A DNA stretch of 64,000 nt from JAIBAC01 sp046331095 (GTDB lineage: Bacteria; Actinomycetota; Acidimicrobiia; UBA2766), in the NCBI GenBank assembly GCA_046331095.1, contig JAXLRM010000006.1, positions 62,001-126,000 on the forward strand, in the 5' to 3' direction. Every line of letters starts with the position of its first letter. The stretch's first letter is position 1. Of the stretch, positions 54,431 to 61,861 are shown one piece after another. Below the pieces are notes generated by a model. It had not been told where the DNA came from. It did no database searches and was given only the letters and a program-made list of their open reading frames with translations. The translations under genes were made by a program, and so were the position numbers.

Positions 54431-55732
54431 CTAGAAGACCCCGCGTGCCTTGGCATCCGCCGTGGCTGCGTTGTGTTCGGCCAGCGTGGTCGTGAACGCG
54501 TGCCGGCCGTCCTTGTCGGTCTGCACGTAGTAGAGCCAGGGCCCGTCGGCAGGGTGCACGGCCGCCTCGAGAGATGCCCGGCCCGGGTTCGCGATCGGCG
54601 TCGGTGGCATCCCGTTGCGCACACGCGTGTTGTAGGGGTTGGCGGTCTTCCAGTTGACGTTCCCCGGGTCCGTGCCCGGTGGCAACGCGTACAGGTACGT
54701 GGCATCGACCCCGAGCGGCATGTGCGCGGCGACGCGGTTGTAGATCACCCGCGCGATCTTGGGGCGGTCCTCGTCGAGCTCGGCCTCCTTCTCGATCATC
54801 GACGCCACCTTGACGGTGTCGTAAGGGGACACGAGCGTCACGTTCGCGAGCCCGACCTCGTCGGCGACCTCGTCGAAACGCCGGACCATCCGTGCGACGA
54901 CGTCGTCGGCCGTCGCGCCTTCCTCGAACACGTACGTATCGGGGAACAGGAAACCCTCGTACGACGGGGCGCCCGGAGGCATGTACTTGCTGCGAACCTT
55001 GCCCTCGGTCAGCGCCTGCTCGAACTGCGCCGCGGTGATGCCCGGTACCTGCGCGGCGACCCGCTCCGTCACCTGCCGCACCGTGAAGCCCTCGGGGAAG
55101 GTCACCTTGTAGGTCTTCTTGACGGGCGGGTTGCCCAGGACCTGGTAGACGTCGGCGAAGCTCGACGGGGCGTGGAACAGGTAGTTGCCGGCCCTGACCT
55201 CCGGGGGCGTGCTCAGCTTCGTGTAGAGGGAGAAGGCCCAAGCTGACGTGATGATCCCCTTGTCCGCGAGGGTGTCGACGAGCTCGGTGCGACCCATGCC
55301 CGCGGGGATCTCGACGGTGACCTCCTCGCCGGGAGCCCCCGGAGGGCTCACCTGGCGCAGGAACCAGAACGCGAAGCCGCCCACGAGGACGACTACGAGT
55401 ACGCAGACCCCGAGGAAGATCCAGAACCCTGCACCCCTGCGGCGCCGGCGCGTCGGCCGCGGCGGCCGCTCCGACCGCGCGTGACCCGGTGCCGGCATCG
55501 CCGCGGCGTCCGGTGCGCGCTGGGTCGTCGAGGCGGTCGCGGTCCCAGCGTGCTGCGCTGCCACGTCCTCGAAGGTGTCCTCCTCGAGGTCCTCCGCCCC
55601 GCCGCCCGCGGTCCCTGCAGGCGTGTGGTACACGAACGCCGGCGGGGGCAACGGCACCTGCGGCGGCGACGGCGCCCCCGGCGCGCCACCGCCGGACCTG
55701 CTCCCCGGTGGGGTCGTACCGGTGGTCTCCAT
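54431..55732 (-). CDS. mltG: Endolytic murein transglycosylase MltG
   Basis: Cuts nascent peptidoglycan strands. The 433-residue protein has a Pro/Ala-rich cytoplasmic region, one membrane helix (FWIFLGVCVLVVVLVGGFAF, about residues 103-122) and the YceG domain: EIPAGMGRTELVDTLADKGI, GFLFPDTYVFEEG, VKVASMIEKEAELDEDRPKI (catalytic Glu) and NTRVRNGMPPTPIANPGRAS. The ATG at 55732 follows the ruvX stop by 3 nt. Confidence 0.94.
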   Translation of the reverse strand: METTGTTPPGSRSGGGAPGAPSPPQVPLPPPAFVYHTPAGTAGGGAEDLEEDTFEDVAAQHAGTATASTTQRAPDAAAMPAPGHARSERPPRPTRRRRRGAGFWIFLGVCVLVVVLVGGFAFWFLRQVSPPGAPGEEVTVEIPAGMGRTELVDTLADKGIITSAWAFSLYTKLSTPPEVRAGNYLFHAPSSFADVYQVLGNPPVKKTYKVTFPEGFTVRQVTERVAAQVPGITAAQFEQALTEGKVRSKYMPPGAPSYEGFLFPDTYVFEEGATADDVVARMVRRFDEVADEVGLANVTLVSPYDTVKVASMIEKEAELDEDRPKIARVIYNRVAAHMPLGVDATYLYALPPGTDPGNVNWKTANPYNTRVRNGMPPTPIANPGRASLEAAVHPADGPWLYYVQTDKDGRHAFTTTLAEHNAATADAKARGVF

Positions 55733-55735
55733 GCC

Positions 55736-56161
55736 TTACTCCGCCGACTCCGCATTCGCCCGGTCCAGGAAACTCTGCAGGATCACCGTCGCCGCCATGT
55801 CGTCGATCTTGCCACGCCGGCGCCGCGATCCGGCGCCCATCCGCCCGGCCGCTTCCGCGGCGATCCTGGTGGTGAAACGCTCGTCCCAGAAGTGCAGCGC
55901 GATCCCGAGGGCTGCCGCCAGTCCGCTCGCCTCGTCGCGGACCGCGGCGGCCTCGGGGCCCTCGGTGCCGTCGGTACGCACGGGCAAGCCCACGACGAGC
56001 GCGCCGGCGCCGTACTCGTCCACGAGGGGGCGGATCTGCTCGGCGAGGACGACGCCGGGCTCGCGCCTGACGACCGCCACCGGGACCGCCACACGGCCCG
56101 AGGGGTCACCGGCGGACACCCCGACCCTGCGCTCGCCGACGTCGAGGCAGAGGTAGCGCAA
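55736..56161 (-). CDS. ruvX: Putative pre-16S rRNA nuclease / Holliday junction resolvase-like YqgF
   Basis: RNase H-fold protein implicated in 16S rRNA maturation. The 141-residue protein has YLCLDVGERRVGVSAGDPSG, VVGLPVRTDGTEGPEA, FWDERFTTRIAAEA and the late KIDDMAATVILQSFLD, with Asp, Glu and Asp active-site positions kept. It starts at TTG 56161, 7 nt after the alaS stop. The alaS-ruvX-mltG-aroE order is standard in actinobacteria. Confidence 0.92.
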   Translation of the reverse strand: MRYLCLDVGERRVGVSAGDPSGRVAVPVAVVRREPGVVLAEQIRPLVDEYGAGALVVGLPVRTDGTEGPEAAAVRDEASGLAAALGIALHFWDERFTTRIAAEAAGRMGAGSRRRRGKIDDMAATVILQSFLDRANAESAE

Positions 56162-56168
56162 CCCGGGC

Positions 56169-58817
56169 TCAACCTTCCCAGGCGTCGAGGGCCTCGCGGG
56201 CCGCCGCGAGCGCCGCGTCGATGCGGGAACCGTCACGGCCGCCCGCCATGGCGACGTCGGTGTTCTTGCCGGTCCCACCGCCGACCACGGCCGCGGCGGG
56301 ACGTACGAGGTCCGCGGCGGACAGGCCACGTTGCTGCAACTCCTTGCTCACCGCACCCACGAGCGACGCCTTGCCGGAGAGGTCGGCGCCGAGGACCACC
56401 GCCGCGGGTCGCAGCTTCTGGCGCAGCTCGGTGGCGAGACGCTGGAGCTCCTTGGGGTTCCCGGCGCCGTCGTGGCGCAACACGAGTCCGCTGCCGCCGC
56501 CGGGCAGGCCGAACGCCCCCGACACGAGCTCGGCAGCCGCCGACGACGCGAGCTCCGCACGCGCCGCGTCGAGCCCCTTGAGCGCCGCGGTGAGATCGCC
56601 GAGGCGCTTCTCGACCGCCTGGGGGACCTCGTCGGCGGGGACGTGAAGTGCGGCGGCGCTGTCGGCGAGCAGCGCCCGCTTGTCCTGGAGCCACGTGTAC
56701 GCCCCCGGTCCCGCGAGCGCCTCGATACGGCGCAGGTTCGATCCGATCGAGGACTCCGAGACGACCACGATCGGACCGATCTCGCCGAGATTGGACACGT
56801 GCGTGCCGCCGCAGAGCTCCTTGGAGTGCGGCCCCGCCTCGAGCACTCGGACGCGGTCGCCGTACTTCTCGCCGAAGAACGCGACGACACCGGCAGCGTC
56901 GGCCTCCGCCTTGGACGTCTCGTAGTTGGCGACGGGCGCCGCGCTCATGACCTCGGCGTTGGCGAGATCCTCGATGCTGCGCAGCTCGGCGGCGGTCACG
57001 GGTTGGAAGTGGCTGAAGTCGAAGCGGAGCCGGTCGGCCTCGACGAGGCTGCCCTGTTGGCGCACGTGCGCACCGAGCACCTCGCGCAGGGCCCAGTGCA
57101 GCAGGTGCGTCGCGGTGTGGTGGCGGCGGATCCCGCGCCGACGTGCGGCGTCGACGTCGAGTGCCACGGTGTCGCCCACGTGGAGGGTGCCTTCGGCGAC
57201 CGTCCCGACATGGCCGATGAGCCCCGCGCGAGGGGACTGGGTGTCGCGCACGTCGACGCGAGCGCCACCGGCGACGATGACACCGGTGTCGCCGACCTGG
57301 CCACCGGCCTCGGCGTAGAACGGGGTGCGGTCGCAGAAGACGACGACGTCGGTCCCGGCGTCGGCGGAGTCGACCTGACGCGTGTCCGCGACGATGCCGA
57401 CGACCGTGGCGGTGTCGGACGTGGTCTCGTAACCGAGGAACTCCTCGGGCCCACCGGCCGCGGCCACAGCGCGGTAGGCGTCGTCCGACTCGGTGGCGTC
57501 CTGGCCGTCCTGGCGGGCCGCGCGGGCGCGCCGCTGCTGGGCGTCCATCTCGGCCTCGAAGCCGACGGCGTCGACCTCGACGCCGCGCTCCTCGCTGATC
57601 TCGCGGGTCAACTCGACGGGGAACCCGAAGGTGTCGTGCAGCTTGAAGACCACGGCGCCGGGTAGCTGCTCACCCTCGGGGAGGACGTCGAACGCGATGT
57701 CGAGCTGGGCGAGACCGCTCCTGAGCGTCTGGCGGAAACGGCCCTCCTCCTTGGCGAGGATGTCCTTGGTGCCGTCCTGGGAGCGCTCGAGCTCGGGGTA
57801 GGCGCCGCCGAGGAGGCCGACGACCTCGTCCGCGAGAGCCGGCATGACCTCGGCCTCGATGCCCAGCAGCCACGCGTGGCGGACGGCACGGCGGATGATG
57901 CGCCGCAGGACGTAGCCGCGGTCCTCGTTGGAGGGGAAGACGCCGTCGGTGATCAGGAACGTGGCGGAGCGGGCGTGCTCGGCGAGGATGCGCAGGCTCA
58001 CGTCGGCCTTGGCATCGTCTCCGTACGCGACGGCGGCCGCACGCTCGCCGACCGCGATCACGGGACGGATCGTGTCGACCTCGAAGACGGACGCGTGCCC
58101 GCCGATCACGGTCGCGAGGCGTTCGAGGCCGGCACCGGTGTCGATGTTGCGCTGGGGCAGGTCGCCGACGATGTTGCCGGCGTCGTCGCGCAGGTACTGC
58201 ATGAACACGAGGTTCCAGACCTCGACGTGGCGTTCGTCGTCGACGGCAGGACCGCCCTCACGTCCGAACGCGGGGCCCTTGTCGTAGAAGATCTCGCTGC
58301 ACGGCCCGCACGGGCCTGCGGCGCCCATCGACCAGAAGTTGTCGGCGTCGAGGCGCTGGACACGCTCGGGCGCGACCCCGACCGCGTCGATCCAGATCCC
58401 CGCGGCCTCTTCGTCGTCGACGTGGACGGTGACCCAGAGCTGATCGGGGTCGAAACCGAAGCCGTCGGTTACGAGCTCCCACGCCCACGGGATCGCCTTG
58501 TCCTTGAAGTAGTCGCCGAGGCTGAAGTTGCCGAGCATCTCGAAGAACGTCAGGTGGCGCGCGGTCAGGCCGACCTTCTCGATGTCGGTGGTGCGGGCGC
58601 ACTTCTGCACCGACGCCGCCCGCGGATACGGCGGCGCCTCCTCGCCGACCATGTACGGCTTGAACTGCACCATCCCCGCCGTCGTGAGCATCAGGCTCGG
58701 GTCGAGGGGGATCAGCGACGACGACGCGACGATCCTGTGGTCGCGCGCCGCGAAGAAGTCGAGGAAGGTCTTGCGGATCGCGGCGGTGTCCATTGCGCTG
58801 ACGGGCCGGGCTGGCAT
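56169..58817 (-). CDS. alaS: Alanyl-tRNA synthetase
   Basis: Charges tRNA-Ala and edits mischarged Ser/Gly. The protein (882 residues from 58817, 874 from the ATG at 58793) has IRKTFLDFFAARDHRIVASS, the class II core LTARHLTFFEMLGNFSLGDY and FKDKAIPWAWELVT, GAGLERLA, the editing site HHTATHLLHWALREVLGAHV with KELCGGTHVSNLGEIG, and a C-terminal DHHA1-like GGGTGKNTDVAMAGG. A TACAGT box 6 nt before 58817 supports that leaderless start; homology alone would allow 58793. Confidence 0.96.
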   Translation of the reverse strand: MPARPVSAMDTAAIRKTFLDFFAARDHRIVASSSLIPLDPSLMLTTAGMVQFKPYMVGEEAPPYPRAASVQKCARTTDIEKVGLTARHLTFFEMLGNFSLGDYFKDKAIPWAWELVTDGFGFDPDQLWVTVHVDDEEAAGIWIDAVGVAPERVQRLDADNFWSMGAAGPCGPCSEIFYDKGPAFGREGGPAVDDERHVEVWNLVFMQYLRDDAGNIVGDLPQRNIDTGAGLERLATVIGGHASVFEVDTIRPVIAVGERAAAVAYGDDAKADVSLRILAEHARSATFLITDGVFPSNEDRGYVLRRIIRRAVRHAWLLGIEAEVMPALADEVVGLLGGAYPELERSQDGTKDILAKEEGRFRQTLRSGLAQLDIAFDVLPEGEQLPGAVVFKLHDTFGFPVELTREISEERGVEVDAVGFEAEMDAQQRRARAARQDGQDATESDDAYRAVAAAGGPEEFLGYETTSDTATVVGIVADTRQVDSADAGTDVVVFCDRTPFYAEAGGQVGDTGVIVAGGARVDVRDTQSPRAGLIGHVGTVAEGTLHVGDTVALDVDAARRRGIRRHHTATHLLHWALREVLGAHVRQQGSLVEADRLRFDFSHFQPVTAAELRSIEDLANAEVMSAAPVANYETSKAEADAAGVVAFFGEKYGDRVRVLEAGPHSKELCGGTHVSNLGEIGPIVVVSESSIGSNLRRIEALAGPGAYTWLQDKRALLADSAAALHVPADEVPQAVEKRLGDLTAALKGLDAARAELASSAAAELVSGAFGLPGGGSGLVLRHDGAGNPKELQRLATELRQKLRPAAVVLGADLSGKASLVGAVSKELQQRGLSAADLVRPAAAVVGGGTGKNTDVAMAGGRDGSRIDAALAAAREALDAWEG

Positions 58818-58823
58818 CGCCCA

Positions 58824-58829
58824 ACTGTA
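58824..58829 (-). promoter_or_regulatory. Putative -10 box of alaS
   Basis: TACAGT on the minus strand, 6 nt before the ATG at 58817, inside a CCAACT-AC-AGTTGG inverted repeat. There is no SD before either candidate start. Confidence 0.4.
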
Positions 58830-58945
58830 GTTGGGGCCCGTGCGCCTCCCTCGGGGCCTGCGCCCGGTTGCCCTCGCCACGCCCGCGTGACATCGTCGTC
58901 GCCGTGCCAGCCAGAGCGATGCCGGGAGAGAGGGCGCGGTCGCCG

Positions 58946-59905
58946 ATGCCCGGCCCGGTCGCGCCGATGCTCGCCGTCGCGGGGAGGATGCCGGCGGACG
59001 CGACCGGGTGGTCGTTCGAGGTCAAGTGGGACGGCATGCGTGCACTGGTGCACTGTCCCGGCGACGGCACCGACGTGGTGCGCACGCGCACGCTCCGCGA
59101 CGTCACTGCTCTGTGGCCCGAGCTCGACGCGCTGGCCACGGCCCTCGGCACGACGGCATGCGTCCTCGACGGCGAGCTCGTCACACTCGACGCGACCGGC
59201 CGGCCCAGCTTCGAGATGTTGCAGCCTCGCATGCAGGCGTCGCCGGCCGCGGCGCAGGCGCTCGCGCGTCTGCGCCCGGCGACGTTCGTGGCTTTCGACC
59301 TGCTCTGGATCGACGGCGAGGACCTCCGCCCCGCCCCCTACGCGTTCCGGCGCGACCGCCTCCGGCGTCTGGGCCTCGAGGGACCGAACTGGCTCACCTC
59401 GCCGCAGCTCGAGACCGAGGACACCGCCGAACTCGAGGCGGCCGTCCGTGCCCTCGGCCTCGAGGGAGTCGTGGCGAAGCGGTCGTCGTCGCCCTACCGG
59501 ACGGGACTGCGCTCACCCGACTGGCGCAAGGTCAAGTTCCTACTCGCGCAGGAGTTCGTCGTCGCCGGTTGGGTCGAGGGCGGCGGGGGGCGCCGTGGCG
59601 GCCTCGGGTCGCTCGTGCTCGCCGTGAACACCGGACGCGGCGACCTCGTCTACTGCGGGCGTGTCGGCACCGGTCTGACCGGCGCCGAGCGCGAGCGCCT
59701 CGCGTCCGCGCTCGGCGCGCTCGCCACCGACGCGTCGCCTCTCGCCGGCGACGGTCCCCGGGTCGCCGGATTGCACTGGGTCAGCCCCGCGATCGTCGTC
59801 GAGGTCGCGTTCACCGAGTGGACCTCCGCCGGGGTCCTGCGCCATCCGAGCTACCGCGGCCGCCGTCTCGACAAGGACCCTTCCGAGGTGACCAGGGAGA
59901 CCTGA
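58946..59905 (+). CDS. ATP-dependent DNA ligase (LigC/LigD ligase-domain type)
   Basis: Seals DNA nicks, probably in Ku-dependent end joining. The 319-residue protein has the adenylation motif FEVKWDGMRALV (nucleophilic Lys), VLDGELVTLD, FVAFDLLWIDGEDL, GLEGVVAKRSSSPYRTG and the OB-fold RKVKFLLAQEFVVAGWVEG, ending EWTSAGVLRHPSYRG. No polymerase or phosphoesterase domains are fused, so it is a stand-alone ligase. Starts at 58868 and 58919 are also open; 58946 has GAGAGAGGG upstream. It converges on ku, with 21 bp between stops. Confidence 0.9.
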   Translation: MPGPVAPMLAVAGRMPADATGWSFEVKWDGMRALVHCPGDGTDVVRTRTLRDVTALWPELDALATALGTTACVLDGELVTLDATGRPSFEMLQPRMQASPAAAQALARLRPATFVAFDLLWIDGEDLRPAPYAFRRDRLRRLGLEGPNWLTSPQLETEDTAELEAAVRALGLEGVVAKRSSSPYRTGLRSPDWRKVKFLLAQEFVVAGWVEGGGGRRGGLGSLVLAVNTGRGDLVYCGRVGTGLTGAERERLASALGALATDASPLAGDGPRVAGLHWVSPAIVVEVAFTEWTSAGVLRHPSYRGRRLDKDPSEVTRET

Positions 59906-59926
59906 GCCGGCCGGGGCGGGACGGCG

Positions 59927-60715
59927 TCAGTTGCCCTTGGCCGCCGCGAGGCTCGCCTCGAGCGCGGCCATCAGGTCGGTGACCTTGGCGGAGGTCTCGT
60001 GGCTCGCCTCGGTGACGATCTCCTCGCCCGACGCCTTGGCGTCGATCAGGTCGAGGAGCTGGTCGCGATAGGAGTCCCTGTAGCGGTCGGGGTCCCACTT
60101 CGCCGTGAGCGACTCGACGAGCCGGCGTGCCATGTCGACCTCGCGCTCGGTCACCTCGATCCCGCCGTCGGGGACGTCGCCGACCTCGGCGGGGTTGGTC
60201 ACCTCGTCGGCGAAGCGCATCGTCTCGAGGTAGAGGACCCCGTCGACGGCGCGGATCGCGGCGAGGTGCTCCTTGGAACGCACGATTATGCGGCCGATGG
60301 CGGCCTTGGCGAGCCCCGACATCGTCTCGACGAGGAGCATGTAGGCCTTCTCGCCGTGCTTGTCGGGGAACAGGTAGTACGGCGACTCGTAGAAGATCGG
60401 GTCGATGTCGTCGACGTCGACGAACTCGGTGATCTCGATCGTGTGGGACGCCTTCGGAGCGAGCGCGGCGAGCTCGGCTTCGTCGACGATCACGTACCGG
60501 CCGCCGCCGAGGTCGTAGCCCTTGACGATGCGCTCGGGCGCGACTTCCTCGCCCGTCGCCTCCGACACCTTGCGGTAGCGGATGCGGGCGCCGGTGTCGG
60601 CCTCCAGCTGGTTGAACCTGACGTCCTTGGAGCGGGTGGCGGTGTGCAACTTCACCGGCACGTTGACCAGCCCGAAGCTGATCGCGCCGCTCCAGATGGC
60701 TCGGCCTTGTGGCAT
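59927..60715 (-). CDS. ku: Ku DNA end-binding protein
   Basis: Homodimeric ring that binds double-strand breaks and recruits the ligase. The 262-residue protein opens AIWSGAISFGLVNVPVKLHT, has RIRYRKVSEATGEEVAPERI, DIDPIFYESPYYLFPDKHGE and MARRLVESLTAKWDPDRYRD, the bacterial Ku core. The C-terminal tail is short, without a long Lys-rich extension. It lies convergent with the ligase gene. Confidence 0.95.
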   Translation of the reverse strand: MPQGRAIWSGAISFGLVNVPVKLHTATRSKDVRFNQLEADTGARIRYRKVSEATGEEVAPERIVKGYDLGGGRYVIVDEAELAALAPKASHTIEITEFVDVDDIDPIFYESPYYLFPDKHGEKAYMLLVETMSGLAKAAIGRIIVRSKEHLAAIRAVDGVLYLETMRFADEVTNPAEVGDVPDGGIEVTEREVDMARRLVESLTAKWDPDRYRDSYRDQLLDLIDAKASGEEIVTEASHETSAKVTDLMAALEASLAAAKGN

Positions 60716-60721
60716 ACGGCC

Positions 60722-60727
60722 AGCCTA
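60722..60727 (-). promoter_or_regulatory. Putative -10 box of ku
   Basis: TAGGCT on the minus strand, 6 nt before the ku ATG at 60715, with no SD; fits the leaderless pattern seen at priA and alaS. It overlaps the short gap after the PHP gene. Confidence 0.4.
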
Positions 60728-60746
60728 GAAGCCCCACGGGGTGGGT

Positions 60747-61763
60747 TCACGCGTGCGTCGCGCACCAGTCGAGCAGTGTGTCCACGTCCCACGTGTTGAC
60801 GATCGAACCGGCATCGGCGCCGCACTCGGCAGCGCGGTCGCAGCCGCGGACCTGCCACGCGAGCTGTCCGGGCGCGTGGGCGTCGGAGTTGACGGCGAGC
60901 TTGGCGCCACGACGGATCGCCTCCGCCAAGAGCACGCGGGGCGGGTCGAGGCGCTCGGGGCGCGAGTTGACCTCGATCGCCTTGTCGAGCTCGGCGGCCG
61001 CCGCGAACACCAGCGGCGCGTCGAACGCGCTCGGCGGACGCGGCTTGCCCACGATCTTGCGACCCGTGCAGTGGCCGAGGACGTCGACGTGGGGGCTCGC
61101 GAGCGCCGTCACGAGCCGGCGCGTCATCTCGTCGGCTTCCATGCCGAAGCGCCTGTGCACCGACGCGACGACGACGTCGAGGCGGGCGAGGAGCTCGTCG
61201 GGCAGGTCGAGCCCGCCGGACTCGAGGATGTCGACCTCGCACCCGGTGAGCACCCGGACTCCGGCGACGCTCGCGTTCACCTCGGCGACCACGTCGAGCT
61301 GGCGTTCGAGGCGTTCGGGGTCGAGGCCGTTCGCGATCGTGAGAGCCTGCGAGTGGTCCGTGAGCACGATCCAGTCGTGACCGAGGCCGGCAGCGGCACG
61401 CGCCATGTCCTCGATCGGCGCGCCCCCGTCGGACCAGTCCGAGTGCAAGTGGCAGTCACCGCGCAGGGCGGACACGAGCGCGGCCGACTCGGGCGACGCC
61501 GGGACAGGCCCCGCGGATGCCTCGAGTCGATCGAGGTAGTCGGGCACCTCGCCTGCGAGAGCCTGACGGATCACGGCCTCGGTCTTCTCGCCCACCCCGG
61601 GCAGGTCGCGCAGCCGGCCCGTGGACGCCAGGCGTTCGAGGTCGTCGCTCCCGAGCTGGCCGACGACGGCGGCCGCGCGCCGGAACGCGCGCACCCGGAA
61701 GGTCGGCGCGGCGTCGCGTTCGAGCAGGTACGCGATCCGTTCGAGGGCGGCGGCGGGTTCCAA
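60747..61763 (-). CDS. PHP-domain protein with PolX-like HhH N-terminus
   Basis: The ~338-residue protein has an N-terminal helical/HhH segment (LERIAYLLERDAAPTFRVRA, RLRDLPGVGEKTEAVIRQAL) like that of family X polymerases, then a PHP phosphoesterase domain: GDCHLHSDWSDGG, VLTDHSQALTIANG, GCEVDIL, ASVHRRFGM, VLGHCTGRKI, EVNSRP and NSDAHAPGQL, giving the full set of metal ligands. No nucleotidyltransferase domain lies between, so it is a nuclease/phosphatase rather than a polymerase. The TTG at 61763 matches the family start (LEPAAAL); an ATG at 61877 is open but would overlap the divergent gene. Confidence 0.85.
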   Translation of the reverse strand: MEPAAALERIAYLLERDAAPTFRVRAFRRAAAVVGQLGSDDLERLASTGRLRDLPGVGEKTEAVIRQALAGEVPDYLDRLEASAGPVPASPESAALVSALRGDCHLHSDWSDGGAPIEDMARAAAGLGHDWIVLTDHSQALTIANGLDPERLERQLDVVAEVNASVAGVRVLTGCEVDILESGGLDLPDELLARLDVVVASVHRRFGMEADEMTRRLVTALASPHVDVLGHCTGRKIVGKPRPPSAFDAPLVFAAAAELDKAIEVNSRPERLDPPRVLLAEAIRRGAKLAVNSDAHAPGQLAWQVRGCDRAAECGADAGSIVNTWDVDTLLDWCATHA

Positions 61764-61770
61764 CGCGACG

Positions 61771-61776
61771 ATGGTA
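61771..61776 (-). promoter_or_regulatory. Putative -10 box of the PHP gene
   Basis: TACCAT on the minus strand, 7 nt before the TTG at 61763. No SD. Supports the shorter start, though leaderless TTG starts are less usual. Confidence 0.3.
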
Positions 61777-61861
61777 TGCAGTCGCCGCGGCGGTCGTGGC
61801 TGGCCTCGGGACAGGCTGTCGGCTATGACGTGCGTGGCACGACAGGGGGCCGCGGGGCCGC